From the NCBI GenBank assembly GCA_016214925.1, contig JACRMO010000231.1, forward strand, positions 1 through 5,893: a stretch of 5,893 nucleotides of DNA. The letters are read 5' to 3'. Under the pieces are notes generated by a model. The model was not told the origin of the DNA and did not search any database. It saw only the letters and a program-made list of their open reading frames with translations. Origin of the DNA: Gammaproteobacteria bacterium. Lineage in GTDB: Bacteria > Pseudomonadota > Gammaproteobacteria > Thiohalobacterales > Thiohalobacteraceae. Position numbers and translations under genes: made by a program. Positions 1 through 5,420 of this stretch are shown here, in pieces; within the stretch, counting starts at the first letter, position 1, and each line of letters starts with the position of its first letter.

Positions 1-3000
1 GGCGGGTCAGGAAATGATCTGCTATACGGCGATTCGTACTATAGCCCCTATTCTCCTGACGTTGATATTGATTGGCGTGTCTGGGATTTCAGCATAGATT
101 ACAGTATCAGCAATGATGGTAATCATGCCACGTTCAACGCCAACTTGTTCAGTGTATTCGAAGGCACTAACACTGAACCTGATGGCAACGATATCCTCTA
201 TGGCGGCCAAGGGATCGATGTCATATACGGTGAAGGTGGTGACGATATCCTGAGCGGAGATGATGACGTCGATTCGCTTACAGGCGGTGCGGGCAAGGAC
301 CTGCTCATGGGTGGGGTGGGCGATGACTGGCTGTGGGGTGATGATGGCGAAGATGTGACCATCACTGGCGACGACACGCTGCTCGGCGAAGCGGGTGTTG
401 ATCATCTTTACGGCGGGCCGGGTAACGACGTGTTGTTTGGTGGCGCGGACGGAGATCGGCTGAAAGGTGATGATATGTTGGACAGCATCAGTGTGTCGGG
501 TAATGACACACTGTATGGCGAGGGCGGTGACGACGAACTCATCGGTGGTCCGGGCGATGATTACCTCGATGGTGGCGCCGGCGCAGACTCGCTTTTTGGT
601 GATCAAGATGAGCGTTTCCCGGGTATGGTTGGCAACGACATCCTCATTGGCGGCGCGGGTGATGACTATCTGGACGGTGGTGCTGGAGCAGATGTTCTGT
701 ATGGCGGTGAGGGGGATGATATCTACGTTGTCGATGATGCCTCGGATGTGATCGCCGAGAACGACGCCGAGGGGGTGGATACGGTTCTGGTGTCGTTCGA
801 CTACGTACTGCCCAATAACATTGAGAATATTGCCATACTCTCCTCAGTTATGGCTAATGCGACAGGCGATGCCAGAGCCAATCGGCTTTTCGGTAGTGAA
901 TTCACCAACACCCTTGAAGGCCTGGGTGGTGACGATCTCCTGTTTGGCCGTGCCGGCGATGATGTGCTCAATGGCGGTGTTGGGGTCGATCAACTCTTTG
1001 GTGAAAACGGTAATGACCGTCTCAATGGCGGTGTACAGAACGACACTCTGTACGGGGGTGCCGGTGACGATGTGTTTGTCGCCACGCTCGGCAGCGGGAC
1101 GGACATCATTATCGATGTGGAAGGCATCAATGCCGTCGAATTTGGCGCAGGCATCACGCAGGACAGCCTAGATTTAGTCCAATATCAAGGCGACGATGGC
1201 GCCTATTACCTGCGCGTTAACTACGGCGCCAGTGGCGACGCAATCATCATCAAGAATGGTCCGTCGGGCGCAATCCAGAGCTATCGATTCAATGATGGGT
1301 CGAGCGTCACGCATGAGGCGCTTATGGGCCAAGAGCCTGTACCCCTCCTGATCGATGGCACGCCATATAACGATGTGATTCATGGCAGTGCCATGGCAGA
1401 CCGTGTCGATGCGGGGCTTGGTGATGACCAGATATATGGTGCTGCGGGCGCCGACACCTTGATGGGCGGGCAGGGTGCCGATACCTTGGATGGCGGTGCC
1501 GATAACGACACGCTGGACGGTGGCGTCGGCAATGACACCTTATTGGGCGGCGCGGGCGAAGACCGGTATGTCCTGCAATGGGGCATGGGATCCGATCTGG
1601 TCATCGAGGACGGCGCCGCACTGAGCACGCTTGAGTTGGGCTATGGAGTGCAGTTGAGTGATCTCGATATTTGGCGTGACCAGAATGACTTAATGGTCCG
1701 CTTTGCGGGCAGCACAGGGGGCGTACGGATTCAGGGGTATGGCGCATCGCCACTGAATTGGCAGATACAGGATGAATCGGGTACTGCGCACGCACTTGAA
1801 GATTTTGTGACGCAACCGCCTTCGACTGCGACACCTTTGGATTTCGAGGATGTGGCTTCTGGTTTTGTTAACACTGTTCGTTCCAACTTTATCGAAACGC
1901 TCATGCAACCGGGTGAGTCTACAGGCTACACGATGGCGGCGGATGGTGTGCTGAGAAAGGTTAATTCTTACGTTTCTGACAACTATTCAGCCACAGTCCA
2001 TGAAAGTGCGAATATCGTTGTTGAGGATGTATCCACAAATAGTGACGCCTATGTTCAAGATACGCAGGCGTATACAAATGATTATTCATACAGTCAAACG
2101 TCGATCCGCGTTGCGACGATGACATCGATGCTGGGTAGCACGGGTGGTATGTCTGGCTATGGCGCCGGCACGCGTAGCTATCACTCGTTCGCTACGAATG
2201 CGAGTTACGAAATTCCGTCTGGGGCTGGAGTGGTCACGGTATATGGTCCTACCGTCGATCAAGATGGCGGGCAGGATGTACAGCTGGACGGCTATACGGG
2301 TGAGATCGGAACCCAACAACCGATCGGTGTCTGGGTGTTCGACAATGGCGCTGGAACCGGTATTCCAACAATAGTAACGCATGATATTTCCCATCGGGAT
2401 GACACGTTGACACTGGAGCGTGTCACGGGTGGCGCGGGCAACAATGCCATCACCGTCGAGGGGCATGCGGTTGTAGATGGCGGCAGTGGCGATGACTCGA
2501 TTGTCGCGAATGCTGTGCGCTGGGAATACAGTTATGCAAACGAATTTACTCCGAATCCATACGGCTACACGGGTCAGTTCGACAGCCGTAACCACGGCGC
2601 ACTGCTCTTTGGGAACGCTGGCGCGGATCAGATAGCCGGCGGTGCCGCGAATGACCTGTTGATCGGCGGTGCCGGCGATGACTCCATCGACGGAAGAATG
2701 GGCGAGGATGTGTATGTCGTCCGACAGGGAGAGGGCGGATACGATATTGTCGCCGACTCGGGAACGTTCGTAAGAATCAACTATGAAACCGGCGCATCGC
2801 GTTATGCGGATTGGTATTACCAGTCGCTTGGCATTCCCGATTATGTGGATCGGCTGTTGCGCGGTGAAACCATTCCGCCCTTGCCGCCGCTGTCGCCGAA
2901 TGATTTCGATGCCATGGCGCAGCTTGCGCAGAGTGAGGTCATCGAAACGGATACCGTGGAGTTCGCGGAAGGTATCAACCTGGATCAGCTCACGTTGACC

Positions 3001-4737
3001 TGGGGCGAAGTGGTACTGAACAGTCCTGTACCGCCGGAATCCCAGCCCTGGATGGACGAGCAGGGCATGCAATTCAGAACGCTCGATATCTCCTGGGCCG
3101 AAGGCGAAGGGGTGAGGATCGTCATTCCGCATACCTATGTCTCGCCACCACCCTACGAGGATGATGTGCCGCTCGGTGTCATCGGGAGCTTTACCTATGA
3201 CCGCAGCGATGAGTCTTTGGGGCTTGGTATAGAGCAATTCCGTTTTGCCGATGGCACGGTACTGTCTATGGAACAGATGGTGGCGCTGGCGCCAGCAATG
3301 CCATCTCTTGATCCATATCTCGCTGTTGGCGATCTGACGCTAATCGGAACGGCAGGAGACGATGTCCTAACCGGACAGGAGGGTAACGACATTCTTGATG
3401 GCGATGCGGGTAGCGACACCCTTGACGGCGGCGCCGGTGACGACACCTATATCCTGAACGGAGGCGATGGGTTCGACCTCATCGGCGATGTCTCCGGCAC
3501 GGACAGTATCGTATATGGCCCTGGTATTGCCTTTGGCGATATCCGTCCCCTGTTGGCTGGCGGGCAAGTGTATCTCTCGAATCAGAATGGTTCTGAGGAT
3601 GCCGTTGTCATTGGTGGGTGGGGGGCGGCGCCGGTTATCGAGAATTTTGTGTTTGAAGATGCAGGTCAGATATCAGCAGCCACGTTGCTCGCGCCGCGCT
3701 GGAGTACGTACTTCGATGCTGACCTGGGACAATGGAACACCGTTGTGGTGTCGTCCAGCGGCTCGGTCGCGGTGACGGCGAGTGGCTCCGCCAATGGCGA
3801 GATATCCGGAACCGCGCAGGCCGACCTCATCGTGGCATCGGGTTATGTCATCAGCGGCGATGGCGATGATGAACTCCATGGTCTGAATGGTGCGGACACT
3901 TTCGAAGGGGGTGCTGGCGCGGACAATAACGACACCTTGAACGGTGGTTCGGGTAACGATTATCTCGGCGGTTTCTCCGGCGATGACGTGCTCAATGGCG
4001 GTTCCGGCGCGGATACGATGCTGGGCGGCGAAGGCAACGATACCTATTACGTCGACGATATGGCCGACGTGGTGACGGAGTTGTCTGGCCATGGAGAGGA
4101 TACGGTCAACAGTGCGGTCAACTATGCGCTGACGGCAGAGGTCGAGTGGTTGCGGCTAACGGGCGATGACTCAATCGACGGGACGGGCAATACCTCGGCG
4201 AACACGTTATTTGGCAATACGGGCGCCAATGTTCTTATGGGCGATGCCGGGGATGACGCTCTGCTCGGAAGAATGGGGAATGACACGCTTGGCGGCGGTG
4301 CTGGCAATGACAGTCTTACCGGCGGTCAGGGCAACGATACCTATCGATTCGGTCGTGGCGATGATGTCGATACTGTCGTTGACTATGACGCGATGGACGC
4401 TGATCCGGCGGTCTACGGTGCGACAGTAGATGTGGTGCGGTTGGGCGGGGACATCGCACACGATCAACTCTGGTTCAGTCGTTCCGGGCATGATTTGCAG
4501 ATTGGCGTGATCGGCACGGAAGACCGGATGACGCTACAGGACTGGTATCGGGGCGCGGCTTATCAGGTCGATGAGGTTTATGCGGGTGACGGCTATCGGC
4601 TGTTGAACGACCAAGTCGATCAACTGGTCCAGGCTATGGCCGCCTTCGCTCCGCCCGCCGGTGGTGAGTTGGATTTGCCAGCCAATTACCGTCCAGATCT
4701 CGATCCGGTGATCGCCGTCAATTGGCAGGCTGCATGA
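1..4737 (+). CDS. Giant RTX calcium-binding protein, probable type I secretion substrate (5' end missing)
   Basis: The frame is open from the first base and enters in the middle of an RTX repeat (GGSGNDLLYG), so the true start lies off the left edge. The TTG at 145 is only an internal codon. Residues here count from base 1 (1578 in view). RTX nonapeptide arrays lie at about 60-241, 308-358, 453-521, 869-903, 1116-1149, 1285-1349 and 1403-1449. Between them are haemolysin-type calcium-binding-related modules at about 378-441, 543-603, 985-1096, 1168-1230 and 1478-1550, recognised by a xFGxGI...DL start and an (R/E)FxDG-like end. Known RTX proteins bind calcium in these repeats, fold outside the cell and leave by a type I ABC exporter using an uncleaved C-terminal signal. 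The tail after 1538 (VDQLVQAMAAFAPP, then an Asn/Pro-rich stretch ending WQAA) matches many such substrates. No catalytic domain is visible, so adhesin, S-layer, enzyme or toxin cannot be distinguished. No exporter or acyltransferase gene is in the window. The family call is firm; the role is unknown. Confidence 0.95.
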   Translation, partial: GGSGNDLLYGDSYYSPYSPDVDIDWRVWDFSIDYSISNDGNHATFNANLFSVFEGTNTEPDGNDILYGGQGIDVIYGEGGDDILSGDDDVDSLTGGAGKDLLMGGVGDDWLWGDDGEDVTITGDDTLLGEAGVDHLYGGPGNDVLFGGADGDRLKGDDMLDSISVSGNDTLYGEGGDDELIGGPGDDYLDGGAGADSLFGDQDERFPGMVGNDILIGGAGDDYLDGGAGADVLYGGEGDDIYVVDDASDVIAENDAEGVDTVLVSFDYVLPNNIENIAILSSVMANATGDARANRLFGSEFTNTLEGLGGDDLLFGRAGDDVLNGGVGVDQLFGENGNDRLNGGVQNDTLYGGAGDDVFVATLGSGTDIIIDVEGINAVEFGAGITQDSLDLVQYQGDDGAYYLRVNYGASGDAIIIKNGPSGAIQSYRFNDGSSVTHEALMGQEPVPLLIDGTPYNDVIHGSAMADRVDAGLGDDQIYGAAGADTLMGGQGADTLDGGADNDTLDGGVGNDTLLGGAGEDRYVLQWGMGSDLVIEDGAALSTLELGYGVQLSDLDIWRDQNDLMVRFAGSTGGVRIQGYGASPLNWQIQDESGTAHALEDFVTQPPSTATPLDFEDVASGFVNTVRSNFIETLMQPGESTGYTMAADGVLRKVNSYVSDNYSATVHESANIVVEDVSTNSDAYVQDTQAYTNDYSYSQTSIRVATMTSMLGSTGGMSGYGAGTRSYHSFATNASYEIPSGAGVVTVYGPTVDQDGGQDVQLDGYTGEIGTQQPIGVWVFDNGAGTGIPTIVTHDISHRDDTLTLERVTGGAGNNAITVEGHAVVDGGSGDDSIVANAVRWEYSYANEFTPNPYGYTGQFDSRNHGALLFGNAGADQIAGGAANDLLIGGAGDDSIDGRMGEDVYVVRQGEGGYDIVADSGTFVRINYETGASRYADWYYQSLGIPDYVDRLLRGETIPPLPPLSPNDFDAMAQLAQSEVIETDTVEFAEGINLDQLTLTWGEVVLNSPVPPESQPWMDEQGMQFRTLDISWAEGEGVRIVIPHTYVSPPPYEDDVPLGVIGSFTYDRSDESLGLGIEQFRFADGTVLSMEQMVALAPAMPSLDPYLAVGDLTLIGTAGDDVLTGQEGNDILDGDAGSDTLDGGAGDDTYILNGGDGFDLIGDVSGTDSIVYGPGIAFGDIRPLLAGGQVYLSNQNGSEDAVVIGGWGAAPVIENFVFEDAGQISAATLLAPRWSTYFDADLGQWNTVVVSSSGSVAVTASGSANGEISGTAQADLIVASGYVISGDGDDELHGLNGADTFEGGAGADNNDTLNGGSGNDYLGGFSGDDVLNGGSGADTMLGGEGNDTYYVDDMADVVTELSGHGEDTVNSAVNYALTAEVEWLRLTGDDSIDGTGNTSANTLFGNTGANVLMGDAGDDALLGRMGNDTLGGGAGNDSLTGGQGNDTYRFGRGDDVDTVVDYDAMDADPAVYGATVDVVRLGGDIAHDQLWFSRSGHDLQIGVIGTEDRMTLQDWYRGAAYQVDEVYAGDGYRLLNDQVDQLVQAMAAFAPPAGGELDLPANYRPDLDPVIAVNWQAA
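178..723 (+). repeat. RTX array A with short loops between repeat blocks
   Basis: Residues 60-241 contain about 18 calcium-binding nonapeptides. Three loops of 8-10 residues (114-121, 157-165 and 201-210) interrupt them. Each loop follows a unit-ending Gly, begins with Asp and is followed by a G(N/D)D unit. The blocks between the loops, 122-156 and 166-200, are both 35 residues long and agree at about 21 positions by eye, giving a 44-residue higher-order repeat. The window start shows the same arrangement with a longer loop (about 11-60) between the cut first unit and this array. Confidence 0.9.
724..948 (+). repeat. Beta module, copy 1 (YVVD...ENI...GTGN-like type)
   Basis: Residues 242-316 begin YVVDDASDVIAEN, continue DTVLVSFDYVLPNNIENIAI and end in ANRLFGSEFTNTLEG before RTX units resume. 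This roughly 75-residue module links RTX arrays in many large bacterial RTX proteins. A second, diverged copy lies at residues 1349-1423 of the same protein. In this copy the usual GTGN motif is changed to ATGD. Confidence 0.8.
922..1074 (+). repeat. RTX array B
   Basis: Residues 308-358 hold about five nonapeptides, such as GRAGDDVLNG, GENGNDRLNG and GGAGDDVFV. They lead directly into the first haemolysin-type calcium-binding-related module (about 378-441). That module ends with the typical RFNDGSSV motif. Confidence 0.88.
1357..1563 (+). repeat. RTX array C
   Basis: Residues 453-521 hold about seven nonapeptides. The series starts with a degenerate unit (GTPYNDVIHG) and ends GGAGEDRYVL, which passes into the second calcium-binding-related module at about 543-603. 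Units such as GGQGADTLDG and GGVGNDTLLG are close to consensus. Confidence 0.88.
1804..2430 (+). other. Non-RTX insert domain within the RTX protein
   Basis: Residues about 602-810 contain no RTX nonapeptides and no module I recognise. The stretch is rich in Ser, Thr, Tyr and Asn. Its second half (about 738-805) looks like beta-sandwich sequence, with alternating hydrophobic residues such as GAGVVTVYGPTV and QPIGVWVFDN. The DNA in its core is AT-richer than the repeats: by hand count 48 of 120 bases are G or C at 1981-2100, against 35 of 60 at 241-300. It may be a functional or ligand-binding domain that sets this protein apart from generic RTX scaffolds. I cannot assign a function. Confidence 0.55.
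2605..2709 (+). repeat. RTX array D
   Basis: Residues 869-903 hold about four nonapeptides (GNAGADQIAG, GGAANDLLIG, GGAGDDSIDG and a final GRMGEDVYVV). An isolated unit, GGSGDDSIVA, lies ahead at 827-836, separated by a Tyr/Asn-rich loop (840-866). The array opens a long, unusual module with a Tyr- and Pro-rich segment (about 922-980). Confidence 0.82.
3346..3447 (+). repeat. RTX array E
   Basis: Residues 1116-1149 form a compact array of about four units (GTAGDDVLTG, QEGNDILDG, DAGSDTLDG, GAGDDTYIL). It is followed by a short calcium-binding-related module at about 1168-1230, in which the usual terminal FADG is replaced by FEDAG. Confidence 0.85.
3853..4047 (+). repeat. RTX array F
   Basis: Residues 1285-1349 hold about seven nonapeptides, including GDGDDELHG, GGSGNDYLGG and GGSGADTMLG. 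One unit carries two extra residues (GAGADNNDTLNG). The array runs directly into copy 2 of the YVVD-type module. Confidence 0.87.
4045..4269 (+). repeat. Beta module, copy 2 (YYVDD...GTGN type)
   Basis: Residues 1349-1423 begin YYVDDMADVVTEL, continue DTVNSAVNYALTAEVEWLRL and then GTGNTSANTLFGNTGANVL. It lies in the same position relative to RTX units as copy 1 (residues 242-316) and has the same length, but is clearly diverged. This copy is closer to the common form of the module. Confidence 0.82.
4207..4347 (+). repeat. RTX array G, last before the C-terminal export region
   Basis: Residues 1403-1449 hold about five nonapeptides and end GGQGNDTYRFGRGDD, a common transition into the final calcium-binding-related module. 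That module (about 1478-1550) has the VVRLGGDI, DQLWFSRSGHDLQI and MTLQDWY motifs, and the presumed secretion signal follows it. Confidence 0.87.
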
Positions 4738-4747
4738 GTGTGTGAAT

Positions 4748-4824
4748 CACACCAAAGCACGCAAAGGGTGCAAAGATTCTTTTTCCAGAAAGCATTCTTT
4801 GCGTTCTTTGCGGCTTTTGGTGTG
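4748..4824. terminator. Long imperfect palindrome of GCAAAG units between convergent genes; probable bidirectional terminator
   Basis: The outer arms CACACCAAA (4748-4756) and TTTGGTGTG (4816-4824) pair perfectly over 9 bp. Inside them, GCAAAG at 4761-4766 and 4770-4775 pairs with CTTTGC at 4806-4811 and 4797-4802. A small tip hairpin (CTTT 4779-4782 with AAAG 4789-4792) can close the structure. It fills most of the 104-bp gap between the stop codons of the RTX and ABM genes, where a two-way terminator is expected. There is no clean T-run after a GC-rich stem, so intrinsic termination is an inference. The unit resembles GCAAAG-type intergenic repeats that I recall from many environmental proteobacterial genomes. 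Confidence 0.6.
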
Positions 4825-4841
4825 CATAGTTCTGTCGGCGG

Positions 4842-5294
4842 TCACGCTGCCTGATACTTCTCCTTCGCTTCACGTGCCGCCTTGGCGGTCGCCTCGTCAT
4901 AGGCCTTGCCCGACCAGAGCATTTCGTAGGCGATCTCTTCGTTGCCGTTTTCGCACAGTGCCAGCACGTCCTTGAACAGCGGTTGGAAGGTGTCGCTCTT
5001 ATGCGATTCCTCGTGTTCCTTGAAGCTGTTCCAGAAGGTGATGATCAGTGCCTCTTTGCCGGCCAGCGGGCTGCCGACGGCTTGGCCGACTGTCGAACCT
5101 TCGTTGGAAACCGCGCCGCTGTTGACGCAGACGAAGCCGCCGACGAAGCCGGTTTCGGAGTGATAGGTTTTGACGTTTTCGCACAGCATGGCGACGCGTT
5201 CCTGGAGGTCGTCCAGGCTGTATTCCGGCTTCAGAATGACGCGGTTGATGGTGACGATGCCGTCGTGCGGGAAATTGGGGATCAATCCACTCAT
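4842..5294 (-). CDS. ABM-type dimeric alpha/beta-barrel (ferredoxin-like) protein, possible monooxygenase
   Basis: This is a complete 150-residue protein, and the ATG is set by a strong AGGAGG seven bases upstream. It has no signal peptide or membrane segment, so it is probably cytoplasmic. The core (about residues 13-127) reads as a ferredoxin-like fold: strand VTINRVIL, helix LDDLQERVAMLCENVKTY, strand FVGGFVCVNSG, strand EALIITFW, helix FKEHEESHKSDTFQPLFKDV and strand EEIAYEMLW. The W-x-S-x-x-x-H-x-x-x-H-x-S pattern at 88-100 is typical of antibiotic-biosynthesis-monooxygenase-like proteins, which act on quinone-like, polyketide or haem substrates, or have no known activity. Asn17 and Trp88 sit where IsdG-type haem-degrading enzymes have their catalytic Asn and Trp, but the aligned catalytic His position is Phe107. 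Cysteines are at 38, 56 and 114. The tail (130-150) is an Ala/Glu/Lys helix. The gene is convergent with the RTX gene and appears to have its own promoter. The fold is fairly sure; substrate and activity are unknown. Confidence 0.88.
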   Translation of the reverse strand: MSGLIPNFPHDGIVTINRVILKPEYSLDDLQERVAMLCENVKTYHSETGFVGGFVCVNSGAVSNEGSTVGQAVGSPLAGKEALIITFWNSFKEHEESHKSDTFQPLFKDVLALCENGNEEIAYEMLWSGKAYDEATAKAAREAKEKYQAA

Positions 5295-5301
5295 GGTTGT
5301 G

Positions 5302-5307
5302 CCTCCT
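5302..5307 (-). promoter_or_regulatory. Shine-Dalgarno site of the ABM gene
   Basis: Read on the minus strand this is a perfect AGGAGG with seven bases (CACAACC) before the ATG at 5294. It fixes the start codon and suggests efficient translation. Confidence 0.9.
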
Positions 5308-5338
5308 GGAGCAATGAGTCTGTTAATAAGATGTTGCT

Positions 5339-5367
5339 AATATAGTTAACCCGAGTAATTTGGTCAA
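5339..5367 (-). promoter_or_regulatory. Sigma70-type promoter of the ABM gene
   Basis: On the minus strand, TTGACC (5362-5367) is separated by exactly 17 bases from TATATT (5339-5344). The -35 box matches consensus at five of six positions, as TTGACA would. Transcription should begin near 5332, giving a leader of about 38 bases before the ATG. This implies that the ABM gene is expressed apart from the upstream protease gene. Confidence 0.78.
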
Positions 5368-5371
5368 GCAT
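5347..5371 (-). promoter_or_regulatory. IscR/Rrf2-type operator-like sequence over the -35 box and spacer
   Basis: The minus strand carries CTTGACC, AAATT and ACTCGGGTTA in succession. Compared with the type 1 IscR consensus as I remember it (YYGAC, an A/T-rich centre, AGTCRR), 20 of 25 positions are compatible. Type 1 sites are normally bound by the [2Fe-2S] form of IscR, often as repression at a promoter overlapping the site, as at iscR itself. Here the site covers the -35 box, so repression under iron-sulfur-replete conditions is the natural prediction. The TTGAC core is shared with the -35 box, so part of the match is not independent evidence. Confidence 0.5.
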
Positions 5372-5397
5372 TAGGGCATAAATAGATTTCCCTAATG
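5369..5397. promoter_or_regulatory. 8-bp inverted repeat upstream of the ABM promoter, possible second operator
   Basis: CATTAGGG (5369-5376) and CCCTAATG (5390-5397) are perfect inverted arms with a 13-bp AT-rich spacer. The arm centres are 21 bp apart, about two helical turns, which suits a dimeric regulator on one face of the DNA. It abuts the -35 box. It could instead be a weak hairpin after the protease gene, but no T-run follows it on the minus strand. Confidence 0.5.
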
Positions 5398-5420
5398 ATT
5401 GGTTGCAGTTCTCCAGGAAA

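Noticed and set aside
145..147. TTG as the start codon of the RTX gene
   Set aside because: The same frame is open back to base 1 and encodes an RTX nonapeptide there. No Shine-Dalgarno site precedes the TTG, so it is an internal Leu codon.
22..606. 194-residue minus-strand open frame, and similar ones at 3673-4092 and 4207-4491
   Set aside because: They lie in the same register antisense to RTX repeats and have the same biased composition. They are shadows of Gly/Asp repeat codons.
184..723. CRISPR-like or satellite DNA array
   Set aside because: The periodicity is 27 bases and coding (nine residues), units differ mainly at third codon positions, and there are no unique spacers between identical repeats.
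2086..3237. 383-residue open frame on the minus strand inside the RTX gene
   Set aside because: Its codons are exact reverse complements of the RTX codons. It stays open because the RTX frame rarely uses TTA, CTA or TCA. The product is low-complexity Ile/Val/Arg/Thr-rich sequence with no recognisable domain.
4726..4850. Both convergent proteins end in QAA, suggesting a duplicated 3' end
   Set aside because: Only three residues agree and the surrounding DNA does not match, so this is chance.
5310..5338. Small leader hairpin (AGCAA with TTGCT) in the ABM gene's 5' region
   Set aside because: Only five pairs across a 19-base loop, partly AT; too weak to call a riboswitch or attenuator.
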